A stretch of DNA of 34,557 nucleotides from positions 1 to 34,557 of the forward strand of contig CALUVM010000016.1 of NCBI GenBank assembly GCA_944324255.1, read 5' to 3'. The stretch comes from Candidatus Gastranaerophilales bacterium (lineage in GTDB: Bacteria; Cyanobacteriota; Vampirovibrionia; Gastranaerophilales; Gastranaerophilaceae). Each line of letters starts with the position of its first letter. Position 1 is the first letter of the stretch. The translations under genes were made by a program, and so were the position numbers. Of this stretch, positions 23,992 to 33,136 are shown piece by piece. A model generated the notes under the pieces. The model was given only the letters and a program-made list of their open reading frames with translations. It did not search any database and was not told the DNA's origin.

Positions 23992-25038
23992 GTGGAGAAC
24001 GATTTAAAATTTAATTTAAAACAAAAATTTAATATAAAATGCGGTATAGATATTACAATTTTCGGTTTGATTTGTGTTGTATTTATTATCTTTGCATTTA
24101 GAAATCAAATACCTATGTACAGCTTTCTGACTTACTTTGCGCTGGTATTAGTATTATATCTTCCGGCACATTTTTTTACTACGCAGTGGATTTCAAGATC
24201 AATGAAAAAATCTTTGACATTACAGTCAGAAGCACTGGCTGAAACTACTTTCGATATAATGAATGCAATGAATGACCAGAAAAGAACTCTCGAAAAATTA
24301 TGTACTAATGCAAAAAACACTTCTACTCTTGTTGATAAATTAAAAACTCTTTCTGATGAAGTTCTTTTGACTTCTAAAAATACTGAAAAACAGGTAGGAC
24401 AGTCAATAAGTTTTTCTCAAAAGGAACACGAAGCAATTTCAGCAAATGCTGATAAAATGCTTGTTTTAAGACAAAAAATACAAATGATTGCAGAGCTTAT
24501 TCTTGAGCTTTCAGAACATACTCAACAAATCGGAAGTACAATCAGTGTAGTTGATGATATAGCAGAGCAAACTAATATGCTTGCCTTGAACGCTGCTGTC
24601 GAAGCTGCAAGAGCCGGTGAGCACGGTAAAGGTTTTGCGGTTGTTGCAGGTGAAATCAGAAAACTTGCAGATGAATCCAAACAGGCTATTACTAAAATTA
24701 CATCACTTACAAGTAATATTCAGTATACAACCAACTCAACGGTTATGGCAACGGAAGAAGGGTCTAAAGAAATTGAAAATGTTGTAAAGGATATCAACTT
24801 TGTATCTTCAAATTCCGAAACCCTTATGAATCTTATCGGCAGTATACTGGAATCTCTTGAAACTCTCAATCAAAATGCCGAGAAACAAAATGATATTATT
24901 GAACGGCTCAATGGGATTTATGAAGAAGGTAAGACAATTTCCGAAAATCTTACTCAAGCATTAAATGCAAATTCTGAAAAATTGGCAAAATTAAACAGCC
25001 TGTCAAATGATATAAAAATTTCGGCAACAGAAGGATAG
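23992..25038 (+). CDS. Methyl-accepting chemotaxis-type protein without periplasmic sensor
   Basis: The 348-aa protein has two closely spaced membrane segments (about 18-40 and 44-62) separated by only a few residues, no ligand-binding domain and no obvious HAMP. A cytoplasmic signalling coiled coil follows. The hairpin-tip motif [38 protein letters not shown] is well conserved. It begins with GTG (AGGAGAG upstream), giving MENDLKFNL. It likely senses a membrane or cytoplasmic signal and controls the downstream CheA, whose start is 5 nt after its stop. Confidence 0.9.
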   Translation: MENDLKFNLKQKFNIKCGIDITIFGLICVVFIIFAFRNQIPMYSFLTYFALVLVLYLPAHFFTTQWISRSMKKSLTLQSEALAETTFDIMNAMNDQKRTLEKLCTNAKNTSTLVDKLKTLSDEVLLTSKNTEKQVGQSISFSQKEHEAISANADKMLVLRQKIQMIAELILELSEHTQQIGSTISVVDDIAEQTNMLALNAAVEAARAGEHGKGFAVVAGEIRKLADESKQAITKITSLTSNIQYTTNSTVMATEEGSKEIENVVKDINFVSSNSETLMNLIGSILESLETLNQNAEKQNDIIERLNGIYEEGKTISENLTQALNANSEKLAKLNSLSNDIKISATEG

Positions 25039-25043
25039 TTTAA

Positions 25044-28013
25044 TTGGGCTTAGAAGATAATGAAAATAATATAACGGAGCTGCTTACAATCTTCCAATCA
25101 GAATCGGAAGAAATTTTGGAGCGGATTTTTGAGAATCTGGAAGAGTTTGAAAAAGACCCGTCTGACAGGGAGCTGGCTTCCGTTTTATATAGAGATTTGC
25201 ATAGTATTAAAGGCGCAATCAGAATGGTCGGCTTTAATAATATTCAAATGATTATTCATAAAATTGAGGATATTTTTGATGCAGTCAATACCAGAAATAT
25301 TATCCTTGATAAAGAAAAATTTGTTCTTATAAATAAATCTCTTGAGCTGGTATCAAAATATCTTAAAGAATCTATCAGTAACCGGAGAGAAATTATAGGA
25401 GAAGAGTTTACTCCGACTCTTTCAAGTCTTGAATATATTGTTGATATAGAATTAAATGAAGATTTCAGTCAGCCGATTAATTCTATTATTCAGGCAGAAG
25501 AAGCTGCTTCATCCGCATCCGTTAATTCCGCTCTGCAGGAAAATCAGGAGTTTATTAATCATACTTTTAATAATTGTTTTGAGATAATTGACAGTATAGT
25601 TCCGGAAGAAGAATCTCAGGATATAGTAATATTAAGAGAAGAAGTCGGCAAAATATATGATTTGTTAAAGGATTCCAATCTGTATGAAGTAAAAACTTCT
25701 TTAGAAAATGTTTTGGCAAAGCTTGACCTCGTAATGAGTGCTACAAACACTCTTACAATAAGTGAGATTCTTGAGATTAGAAACGAATTAAGTACTGCAG
25801 CTGCAAAATTTAATACATCTTGTATTGATACTGAAACATCCGGAAATACATTTTTTGATGTTGCCGAAAAAATCCCGATGCTTCAGGGAAGCAGTGTTTA
25901 TGCAAAAGAGATTAAAGACGATATCCTTGAGTTGAAAACAAATGTTTACGACAGCGGAATTTTAGAAATAATCAATATGATTATTGAAATCCTTGATTTT
26001 ATTATGGAAAATTCCGTACAGCTCGAAGAACAAATGACCCAGACTCTCAGAAGCGGAATTGAATATTGTGCGTCACCGGATGAAAGCATTGACGGGGACT
26101 TAATTGTACAACAGCTGGAAATTATGAAACAGCTTCTTGAACTTAATTTCAAAAAAGATTCCGGAGTCAGTGAGATAAAGAATCTTACAACTCAAACATC
26201 GATTTCAGGCAAAGGAAATGCTTCTACCGAGATTAAGACTTTACATGTTAATGCTCAAAAGCTTGATTTGCTGGTAAATCAACTCGGCGAACTTATTATT
26301 ACTAAAATTAAAACCGAAAAAAATCTGGATAAGATTGATGCAATAAAGAATGCTAATGAGAACTGTCAGAAAGATTTATTAAAAACATCAAATTATTTAA
26401 GGTACTATAACAGAAAGTATCTTCAAAGCGGCAGTCCGGATCAGTATGCCGGAGCATTTGTTAAACAGGTATTTTCGTTGCTTTCAGATATTACCCAGAA
26501 TGTATCCAGAACCATTTATGATTTGAATTCCCTTTATCGAGCTTATAAAGAAGATGATATGAAGATGCGTCTTATTATTGATGAGATGGAATCAATGGTT
26601 AAAAACATCAGGGTTTTACCGATTTCTACTGTGTTTAATTCTTTCTCAAGAATGGTAAGAGATATTGCAACGGAAAAAGGCAAAGATATAGATTTTATTA
26701 TAGAAGGCAAGGATACCTGTGCGGATAAAAAGATTATTGAGGAGATTAAAACCCCTTTAATTCATATTTTGAGAAATGCTATTGACCACGGTATAGAATC
26801 TAAAGAAGATAGAATCCTTGCAGGAAAAGACCCTGTTGGCAGAATCCTTTTATCTGCAAAACAGGATGATAATAAAGTTATTATTGAAGTATCTGATGAC
26901 GGACAGGGATTCAATCTTGAAAAAATTAAAGACAGAGCCGTATCGAGAGGGTTCCTAACTCAGGAAGATATTGATTCTATGACTGATGAAGCCATTATGA
27001 ATATTATTTTCTGGCCGGGATTTACAACGGGTGATTCAATTACAAGTATTTCCGGAAGAGGAATCGGGCTTGATGTAGTAAAAACAAAAATCTCTCAGCT
27101 TAACGGAAAAGTTAAAGTTATATCTGAATTTGGAAAAGGAAGCTGTGTTCATATAGAAATCCCTGTTACATTAACTACCTTAAGGGTATTTCTTGTTAAA
27201 ATTTCGGATCAAACATTTGCTATTCCGATTCAGATGATTACCACCTTTATTCTTAAACAACAAAATGAGATTAAAACAAATAACGGCATCCGCTCAATCC
27301 TGTATAATAATAAAATTGTTCCTTTATACTATCTGGCAGATATTCTGGGGCTTAAACCTATTCCTAGAGAGGATAAAGAAACAATTCTTATTATAGAAGC
27401 TGATGAAAAGATTATTGGATTAGTAGTAGACAGACTTCTTGGCGATCAGGATATATTGCAGAAAAAACTTTCTCCGCCTTTGTATAAAGTCAGAAATATT
27501 TCCGGAATTACAAACCTTGCTTCCGGTGAACTATGTCTTATTTTGAATATGCAGGATATTTTACATCATGACTTTAATAAAACAATTGCTGCGGGAAATA
27601 ATACAAAACTCCTTTCCTCAGATGTTTTATCTTATAAAAAAATATTGATTGTGGATGATTCAGTTACGACAAGAACAATGATTAAAAATATCCTATTAAA
27701 TATAGGATATACTGTTGATGCCGTACTGGATGCTTCAGAAGCTCTTGTTAAATTAAAAATGAATCATTATGATCTTATTATTACAGACCTTTCAATGCCG
27801 AAAATCGACGGATATGAGTTTATTGACCGTCTAAAGAATGATGAAATGTATATGGATATACCGGTAATTGTTATGAGTTCCATGGAAAAAGATAAAGCAA
27901 TGAAACGGTTGAAACAGTACAATATTGAAGGTTATTTACAGAAAGATGCTTTCGATCAGACCCAATTTGTTAATATGATAAAAGTTATTTTAACTGAATA
28001 CCATAACAAGTAG
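25044..28013 (+). CDS. cheA: Hybrid chemotaxis histidine kinase CheA-REC
   Basis: The 989-aa kinase starts with an HPt domain whose phospho-histidine is His53 (LYRDLHSIKGAIRMVG). A long low-similarity region follows (about 130-390). Next are the dimerisation helices (about 395-540), then the HATPase (about 560-710; HILRNAIDHGIES, DDGQGF, GRGIGLDVVK). A CheW-like P5 domain (about 715-850) and a C-terminal REC domain (about 864-989) complete it; the REC phospho-acceptor is Asp915 in LIITDLSMP. The start is TTG at 25044 with AAGGAT 8 nt upstream, just after the MCP gene. No separate P2 is obvious. The fused REC may act as a phosphate sink or a second output. The 3' end overlaps coaD by 29 bp on the opposite strand. 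Confidence 0.93.
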   Translation: MGLEDNENNITELLTIFQSESEEILERIFENLEEFEKDPSDRELASVLYRDLHSIKGAIRMVGFNNIQMIIHKIEDIFDAVNTRNIILDKEKFVLINKSLELVSKYLKESISNRREIIGEEFTPTLSSLEYIVDIELNEDFSQPINSIIQAEEAASSASVNSALQENQEFINHTFNNCFEIIDSIVPEEESQDIVILREEVGKIYDLLKDSNLYEVKTSLENVLAKLDLVMSATNTLTISEILEIRNELSTAAAKFNTSCIDTETSGNTFFDVAEKIPMLQGSSVYAKEIKDDILELKTNVYDSGILEIINMIIEILDFIMENSVQLEEQMTQTLRSGIEYCASPDESIDGDLIVQQLEIMKQLLELNFKKDSGVSEIKNLTTQTSISGKGNASTEIKTLHVNAQKLDLLVNQLGELIITKIKTEKNLDKIDAIKNANENCQKDLLKTSNYLRYYNRKYLQSGSPDQYAGAFVKQVFSLLSDITQNVSRTIYDLNSLYRAYKEDDMKMRLIIDEMESMVKNIRVLPISTVFNSFSRMVRDIATEKGKDIDFIIEGKDTCADKKIIEEIKTPLIHILRNAIDHGIESKEDRILAGKDPVGRILLSAKQDDNKVIIEVSDDGQGFNLEKIKDRAVSRGFLTQEDIDSMTDEAIMNIIFWPGFTTGDSITSISGRGIGLDVVKTKISQLNGKVKVISEFGKGSCVHIEIPVTLTTLRVFLVKISDQTFAIPIQMITTFILKQQNEIKTNNGIRSILYNNKIVPLYYLADILGLKPIPREDKETILIIEADEKIIGLVVDRLLGDQDILQKKLSPPLYKVRNISGITNLASGELCLILNMQDILHHDFNKTIAAGNNTKLLSSDVLSYKKILIVDDSVTTRTMIKNILLNIGYTVDAVLDASEALVKLKMNHYDLIITDLSMPKIDGYEFIDRLKNDEMYMDIPVIVMSSMEKDKAMKRLKQYNIEGYLQKDAFDQTQFVNMIKVILTEYHNK

Positions 28014-28473
28014 CAAGATATTTATAAACAGGTTCCGGAACGAACTGTCTAAAATCCCCTTTATTTTTTAGTATTTCTTTGACCATAGATGAGGATATAA
28101 AATTATATTCAGGTTTTGTCATAAGAAAGACAGTTTTTATATCCTTGGATAAATAGTTGTTTGTCTGAGATAATTGAAGCTCGTATTCAAAGTCAGAGGC
28201 TGTTCTCAGTCCTCTTAGGAGAATATGAGTCCCCCGGCGTTTTGCATAATCTACCGTTAATCCTTCAAAAGTATCAACTTCAACATTTTCAAGGTTTTTG
28301 ACACTTTCTTTTATAAGTTCGACTCTTTTTTCTACAGGAATAAGTCCTTGTTTTTCAATATTATATGAAACTGCAATAATCACTTTATCAAAGATTTCCG
28401 AGCCGCTTTTTAAAATATCAAGATGTCCGTTTGTTATAGGGTCAAAACTCCCCGGGTATATAGCTGTTGTCAT
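27985..28473 (-). CDS. coaD: Phosphopantetheine adenylyltransferase
   Basis: CoaD makes dephospho-CoA from 4'-phosphopantetheine and ATP, the penultimate CoA step. The 162-aa length is typical. The nucleotidyltransferase motif TNGHLD (His17) in AIYPGSFDPITNGHLDIL is present, with GLRTASDFEYELQLSQTN and the C-terminal ISSSMVKEI (usually ISSTxVRE). AGAAGG precedes the ATG. It shares a divergent promoter region with rseP, and its last 29 bp are antisense to the end of cheA. Confidence 0.97.
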   Translation of the reverse strand: MTTAIYPGSFDPITNGHLDILKSGSEIFDKVIIAVSYNIEKQGLIPVEKRVELIKESVKNLENVEVDTFEGLTVDYAKRRGTHILLRGLRTASDFEYELQLSQTNNYLSKDIKTVFLMTKPEYNFISSSMVKEILKNKGDFRQFVPEPVYKYLATCYGIQLK

Positions 28474-28496
28474 TTTTTACCTTCTTTTTTTATAAT
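28467..28496 (+). promoter_or_regulatory. rseP promoter
   Basis: TTGTCA (28467-28472), an 18-nt spacer, then TATAAT (28491-28496). It overlaps the first codons of coaD on the other strand. A leader of about 60 nt leads to GGGAGAG and the ATG at 28564, which supports that start. Confidence 0.65.
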
Positions 28497-28504
28497 GCTT
28501 ATTT

Positions 28505-28532
28505 ATTATAACATGAGATTCTTTTATGTTAA
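28505..28532 (-). promoter_or_regulatory. coaD promoter
   Basis: Minus strand TTAACA (28532-28527), a 16-nt spacer, then TATAAT (28510-28505). It is interleaved with the rseP transcript on the opposite strand. Confidence 0.55.
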
Positions 28533-28563
28533 AATTAACACAGCAAAAATCGGGAGAGAAATA

Positions 28564-29925
28564 ATGTCAATAGTTATAATGATACTTTTACTGAGTTTAT
28601 TAATTTTAGTACATGAAGCAGGTCATTTTCTTGCTGCAAGAGCATTCGGAATAAAGGTAGAGAAATTCGGCTTCGGGCTTCCTGTCGGGCCGACTCTTTT
28701 CAGAACAAAGTGCGGCGATGTGGAAATTCTTGTTCATGCTTTTTTACTCGGCGGTTATGTTTCTTTCCCTGATGACGATAAAGATTGTGACCTTCCTGCG
28801 GACTCTGAGGACAGGTTTGTAAACAAGCCTATCTGGCAGAGGGCTATTGTGGTATCTGCGGGGGTTATTGCAAATGTCCTTTGTGCGTTTGCTCTTGTGT
28901 TTTTTGTTGCTGCGTGGACAAAGCAGCTTCCTTCAGGTAACTATGAAATCTATGCCGGCGGTATAAGTGCTCCTAAAGGTGCAAGCGTTTGGGCTTCCGG
29001 ACTGCAGACAGGGGATAGAATTTTATCTGCTAACGGCTGTGATATTAAAAATATTTATTCTTTTGTAACTATAGTCAAAAACAGTGCAAAAGATAATGGA
29101 ACTATATCTTTGCAAACAATTGATAAAAATTATGATAAATTAAAGGCATTAAATCCCGGGCTGGAGAAAGACGAAATTATACCTGCAGACTTATCTCTAA
29201 GACTTCCGCAAGAACTCGAAAGAGATATTATTACTATGGATAAATATGCCGCTAAAGGTGCTAAATATTTTAAAAAAGAGGGTATAAAGCTTAATCCTGA
29301 ACTTAAAGCTTTGAAAAAAGAGCTTGAAGGAAAATCAATTTATATTTCTAACGGAAAATATACGCTTTATGAAATAGCGCAGGTGCTGTCTGATGGAATT
29401 CATCCAATAAATATTACCGTACTTAGAGAAGGCAAAGTTATTAAATTAAACCCTATTTATCCCGATGAAAAAGGTTTAATAGGAATAGGGCTTGCTGCTA
29501 AACAAACAATGATTAAAACAAATACTCCGGTTAAGATAATAAAAGGCGGAAGCAAGTACCTCTGGGATAACACATATATGATGATGTATTCTTTGGGACA
29601 GTTGTTTACAGGAAATGTTCCTCTAAAAGAAATGCATGGAGTGGTTGCTATTACAAAAATCGGCGGTGATATGATAGAAAAAGCCGGTAAGTCATCGGGA
29701 ATTCTCTTAGCAGCATTGATTTCAATGAACCTTGCTATTTTGAATATACTTCCGATTCCTGCATTAGACGGCGGACATCTGGTATTTTTATTTATAGAAA
29801 AGATTATGGGAAAACCGCTTGATGAAAAAATTATTGAAAACATTTCTTCGGTTTTCTTCTCTTTATTAATAATTCTAATGATATTTGTAGTATTTAACGA
29901 TATTACATTACTGGTCGGCAAATAA
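28564..29925 (+). CDS. rseP: RseP-type intramembrane site-2 metalloprotease
   Basis: The 453-aa zinc protease cleaves membrane-bound anti-sigma factors or signal peptides. The active site HEAGH (His17-Glu18, His21) is in the first membrane segment, and the third ligand lies in ILNILPIPALDGGH near the C-terminus. Between them is a PDZ-like region (about 120-330), where ASGLQTGDRILSANGCDIKN is the recognisable piece. The last segments are hydrophobic. The ATG at 28564 has GGGAGAG 5 nt upstream. A longer frame opens at 28423, but that start lies upstream of the promoter. No dxr or cdsA neighbour is present, unlike many genomes. Confidence 0.93.
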   Translation: MSIVIMILLLSLLILVHEAGHFLAARAFGIKVEKFGFGLPVGPTLFRTKCGDVEILVHAFLLGGYVSFPDDDKDCDLPADSEDRFVNKPIWQRAIVVSAGVIANVLCAFALVFFVAAWTKQLPSGNYEIYAGGISAPKGASVWASGLQTGDRILSANGCDIKNIYSFVTIVKNSAKDNGTISLQTIDKNYDKLKALNPGLEKDEIIPADLSLRLPQELERDIITMDKYAAKGAKYFKKEGIKLNPELKALKKELEGKSIYISNGKYTLYEIAQVLSDGIHPINITVLREGKVIKLNPIYPDEKGLIGIGLAAKQTMIKTNTPVKIIKGGSKYLWDNTYMMMYSLGQLFTGNVPLKEMHGVVAITKIGGDMIEKAGKSSGILLAALISMNLAILNILPIPALDGGHLVFLFIEKIMGKPLDEKIIENISSVFFSLLIILMIFVVFNDITLLVGK

Positions 29926-29930
29926 TCTCC

Positions 29931-29948
29931 CTCCGGCTAATTGCGGAG
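29931..29948 (+). terminator. Weak hairpin after rseP
   Basis: CTCCG (29931-29935) pairs with CGGAG (29944-29948), then TTTAATAAATTATTT. It is short and T-poor at first, so at best a weak terminator. It overlaps the possible -35 (TTGCGG, 29941-29946) of the next gene. Confidence 0.35.
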
Positions 29949-29975
29949 TTTAATAAATTATTTCACAATTTCGGT

Positions 29976-31325
29976 ATGAAAATTGTAATAATAGGCGGAG
30001 TTGCCGCAGGGGCGAAAGCTGCTGCAAAATCCAGAAGGATGCTGCCGGATTCGGATATTCACATATATACAAAAGATACCCATGTATCTTATTCTGCCTG
30101 CGGTTTGCCTTATTATATCGAAGGCAATTTTGAGGACTGGCAGAAACTCATTGTCCGCTCAAAAGAGGAGTTTGAAAAAAGCGGGATACATGTTCATACT
30201 TTGAATCAGGTTACAAAAATTCTTCCCATTGATAAAAAAATTATGGTGAAAGATTTGGAGTCAGGAGAATTGAGCTTTGTAAACTATGACAAACTCGTTA
30301 TTGCAACAGGTTCAATTCCTTATCTTCCGGAACTTCCGAAAGATAACTTAAAAAATATTTTTACTCTGAAAACCCTTCATGACGGAATTGCAATAAAATC
30401 TGTGATGCAGAAGGTTAACAACATAACCGTAATCGGCGGCGGATATATAGGAATAGAGCTTATAGAAGCGTTTGTTAAAAACGGTAAAAATGTTACTTTA
30501 ATAGAACGCTCTCCTTTTATCCTTTCTGTTTTTGATGAAGATATTTCCTCTCTTATTCAAAACTATATTATGGAAAATTCAAACAATCAGGTAAAAATTA
30601 TAACCGATGATATTATTAGTGAATTTATAGGAGAAGAAAAAGTAAGCGGAGTCTTAACCGCAAAAGGCTCCGGATTTGAAACAGAGATGGTTGTTCTTGC
30701 AGCCGGAGTAAGACCGGTTGTCGATATTGCAAAAGATGCGGGAATAGAGCTCGGAATAACCGGTGCAATAAAGGTTAACAGCCGAATGGAAACAAGTATT
30801 CCGGATATTTATGCCTGCGGCGATTGTGCAGAAAAGGTTAATATAATTTCGCATACTCCGGTCTGGATTCCGCTTGGTTCTACTGCAAATAAAGAAGGAA
30901 GAGTCGCTGCAATTAATTTATGCGGCGGGACAGAAGATTTCGAAGGGGTTTTAGGCTCAACAATTACAAGGTATCTGGATTTAAATATCTCAATGACTGG
31001 ACTTTCTGAAAAAATGGCGCAAAAACTGGGGTACGATACTGTTTCTATTGTGATTACCAAAAGGGATAAAGCCGGATATATGCCCGAGGTTCAAAATGTT
31101 ACCCTGAAACTTATCGCAGATAGAAGGTCGCATAAAATACTGGGAGCGCAGGCTATAGGATGCGGAGATGCGGATAAAAGAGTTAATACGGTATCTGCCG
31201 GTCTGGTCGAGGGTATGACTGTAGAAAATCTTCTTGATGTAGATATGACTTATGCTCCGCCGTTTTCTACCAGTGAAGATATTCTCCTTTCAGCCGGAAG
31301 AATTTTAAAATCTAAACTGTCATAA
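29976..31325 (+). CDS. CoA-disulfide-reductase-like FAD/NAD(P)-dependent oxidoreductase
   Basis: The 449-aa flavoprotein is of the single-cysteine disulfide reductase group (CoA-disulfide reductase, NADH oxidase/peroxidase). The FAD-binding N-terminus is VIIGGVAAGAKAAAKSRR, the redox cysteine lies at about 43 in VSYSACGLPYYIEG, the NAD-binding motif is VIGGGYIGIELIEAF at about 151, and the second FAD motif is DIYACGDCAEK at about 276. A dimerisation domain follows. There is no C-terminal rhodanese domain. It probably reduces CoA disulfide, polysulfide or oxygen; the choice is not visible. No SD is seen. CACAAT ends 7 nt before the ATG with TTGCGG 17 nt further up, so it may be leaderless. Confidence 0.88.
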   Translation: MKIVIIGGVAAGAKAAAKSRRMLPDSDIHIYTKDTHVSYSACGLPYYIEGNFEDWQKLIVRSKEEFEKSGIHVHTLNQVTKILPIDKKIMVKDLESGELSFVNYDKLVIATGSIPYLPELPKDNLKNIFTLKTLHDGIAIKSVMQKVNNITVIGGGYIGIELIEAFVKNGKNVTLIERSPFILSVFDEDISSLIQNYIMENSNNQVKIITDDIISEFIGEEKVSGVLTAKGSGFETEMVVLAAGVRPVVDIAKDAGIELGITGAIKVNSRMETSIPDIYACGDCAEKVNIISHTPVWIPLGSTANKEGRVAAINLCGGTEDFEGVLGSTITRYLDLNISMTGLSEKMAQKLGYDTVSIVITKRDKAGYMPEVQNVTLKLIADRRSHKILGAQAIGCGDADKRVNTVSAGLVEGMTVENLLDVDMTYAPPFSTSEDILLSAGRILKSKLS

Positions 31326-31336
31326 AATAGGAAAAA

Positions 31337-32725
31337 TTAAGCAGATGTTAGAATTTCTTTAGTGCATTCAAGTGCAATATCTGTTACAAAATCCATATCC
31401 TCTTCTTCAATAATCAGAGGCGGATTGAAATATATTACATCTCCGAGCGGTCTTAAAAGAACCCCTTTTTCCAGTGCTTTCTTGTAAATCCGGTATCCTG
31501 TACGCTTTGTGTAATCCAGCGGTTCTTTTGTTTTTCTGTCTTTTACAAGTTCAATTGCATTAATTAATCCGATTGAGCGGACTTCTCCGACATTTTCAAG
31601 CGGAAGGAATTTTTCTTTAATGATTTTATTAAAATATATTGCTCTTTTGTTAGCCTTTTCAATGATGTTTTCGTCTTTTAAGATTTTTAAGACTTCAATT
31701 GCAGCGGAGCAGGCAAGCGGGTTTCCTGCATAAGTATGTGAATGCATAAAAGCTTTTCCCTTAAGATAATCATCATAAAATGCGTCGTAAATCTTTTGGG
31801 TTGTAACAGCTATTGCCATTGGCATATATCCGCCGGTAAGTCCTTTAGAAAGGCACATAATATCAGGGCTTACGCCGGCATGGTCAAAAGCAAACATTTT
31901 ACCTGTTCTTCCGTAGCCTGTTGCTATTTCGTCCGCTATCAGGTGCACATTATATTTGTCACACAGTTCTCTTAATTTTTTAAGGTATAAAGGCGGGTAA
32001 ATTTTCATACCGGCAGAACCTTGAAGGAGCGGTTCAACAATAATTGCAGCTGTTTCATTACCGTATTTTTCAAAAGCTTCTTCGGCTTTTTGGAAGCACT
32101 CGCAGCAGCATTCTGTATTTTCTCCTTGCGAGGTGTTAATTTGCTCTGAATGTCCTGTACAATGTTTGCCATACGGACAGCGGAAACAGTCAGGTCCGTC
32201 AATTCTTATCACATCTAACAAAAGAGGTTTATAAAGCTGGGTGTATAAATCAACTCCGCCCATGGCAAGAGCGGCGAGAGTTTCACCATGATAAGCATCC
32301 GTAAGCGCCATAAACCTTTTCTTTTGCGGATTGCCCGTTTGATAGTGGTATTGAAAACTCATTTTTAAAGCCATTTCTATGGCGGAAGAACCGTTATCTG
32401 CAAAATTGAATTTACAAAGACCTTTTGGCAGAACTTTTACAAGTTCCTGACAGAGAGTTATAACAGGTTTGTGGGAAAAGTTGGCAAAAATGACATGTTC
32501 CAGCGTATCAATTTGTTTTTTTACGGCAGCATTAATACGTGGATTACAATGTCCCAGAAGATTACACCACCAGGAACTTATGACATCCTTGTAGCATTTG
32601 CCGTTAATATCATAAAGATTTATCCCGTTGCCCCGCTCAATAACAATAGGCGGAAGTGTTTCATAGTCCTTCATTTGTGAGCACGGATGCCAAATGTATT
32701 TTAAATCTTCTTTCTGCCAATCCAT
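31337..32725 (-). CDS. bioA: Adenosylmethionine-8-amino-7-oxononanoate aminotransferase
   Basis: BioA is a PLP enzyme of biotin synthesis that moves an amino group from SAM to KAPA, giving DAPA. The 462-aa protein has the substrate motifs IWHPCSQMKDYE and SSWWCNLLGHCNPRI, the PLP region ADNGSSAIEMALKM and DAYHGET, IADEIATGYGRTG, and the Schiff-base lysine at about 294 in CLSKGLTGGYMP. Between about 178 and 215 there is an insert with a run of cysteines (CFRCPYGKHC, then CCCEC). The short insert with CFRCP occurs in some BioA proteins; the second cluster is unusual. AAGG lies upstream of the ATG. No other bio gene is in the window. Confidence 0.95.
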   Translation of the reverse strand: MDWQKEDLKYIWHPCSQMKDYETLPPIVIERGNGINLYDINGKCYKDVISSWWCNLLGHCNPRINAAVKKQIDTLEHVIFANFSHKPVITLCQELVKVLPKGLCKFNFADNGSSAIEMALKMSFQYHYQTGNPQKKRFMALTDAYHGETLAALAMGGVDLYTQLYKPLLLDVIRIDGPDCFRCPYGKHCTGHSEQINTSQGENTECCCECFQKAEEAFEKYGNETAAIIVEPLLQGSAGMKIYPPLYLKKLRELCDKYNVHLIADEIATGYGRTGKMFAFDHAGVSPDIMCLSKGLTGGYMPMAIAVTTQKIYDAFYDDYLKGKAFMHSHTYAGNPLACSAAIEVLKILKDENIIEKANKRAIYFNKIIKEKFLPLENVGEVRSIGLINAIELVKDRKTKEPLDYTKRTGYRIYKKALEKGVLLRPLGDVIYFNPPLIIEEEDMDFVTDIALECTKEILTSA

Positions 32726-32848
32726 AATTTTTTACCTTTCTTAACTGAATTATTGTACAACCGTAAAGATTTTTTTACAAAAAGGAGCCGGAGGAAGCTT
32801 TTTCAAATTTTTTCTGAAACTCAAAAATAAAAGAAAAAGAATGAAGTA

Positions 32849-32876
32849 TTGACTAAAAAAAATCAGCATGTAAGAT
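32849..32876 (+). promoter_or_regulatory. tRNA-Gly promoter
   Basis: TTGACT (32849-32854), a 16-nt spacer, then TAAGAT (32871-32876). Start is expected near 32883, 8 nt before the mature tRNA. The rest of the bioA-tRNA gap (32726-32848) shows nothing else. Confidence 0.65.
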
Positions 32877-32890
32877 ATTCCTATGACCCT

Positions 32891-32962
32891 GCGGGGGTAA
32901 TTCAGTGGTAGAATGCCTCCTTGCCAAGGAGGATGTCGCGAGTTCGAGCCTCGTCTCCCGCT
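32891..32962 (+). tRNA. tRNA-Gly (anticodon GCC)
   Basis: The cloverleaf is complete. The acceptor GCGGGGG pairs with CTCCCGC (one G-U), discriminator T; the anticodon stem CCTCC/GGAGG has loop TTGCCAA (anticodon GCC), with a T arm around TTCGAGC. CCA is not encoded. It has its own promoter and terminator. Its 3' 16 nt are repeated 190 bp downstream. Confidence 0.96.
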
Positions 32963-33000
32963 AATTAAAAAGGACTAGATTTTTCTAGTCCTTTTTAATT
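32963..33000 (+). terminator. tRNA-Gly terminator
   Basis: A perfect 17-bp inverted repeat with a TTTT loop (core GGACTAGA/TCTAGTCC, then CTTTTT) begins at the base after the tRNA. It is a strong intrinsic terminator, symmetrical enough to act in both directions. Confidence 0.92.
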
Positions 33001-33021
33001 TGTAGAGTGCAGGATTCTGAG

Positions 33022-33131
33022 AACTTGCGACACGCGAGTTTGAGCGACCTGTGAGCAGAGTGCGGAGTGCTTTTGCCAAGTATTGAAAATACAAAGGCAA
33101 AACACGAAGACACGTTTAATGCGAACAGGTC
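33022..33131. other. Structured non-coding stretch between tRNA-Gly and its 3' remnant
   Basis: Three nested or serial folds are visible. AACTTGCG/CGCGAGTT (33022-33029 with 33033-33040, one G-U) comes first. An outer stem GACCTGT/ACAGGTC (33046-33052 with 33125-33131) encloses TTTTGCC/GGCAAAA (33071-33077 with 33096-33102), which is capped by GTATT/AATAC. No reading frame fits. A terminator follows at 33157. It may be a small RNA or a decayed repeat element. It does not match SRP RNA, tmRNA, RNase P or 6S RNA as far as I can tell. Confidence 0.5.
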
Positions 33132-33136
33132 AAGAC

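Noticed and set aside
28423-28563. Longer start for rseP
   Set aside because: It lies upstream of the promoter at 28467-28496 and adds a non-family N-terminus. The ATG at 28564 has a good SD.
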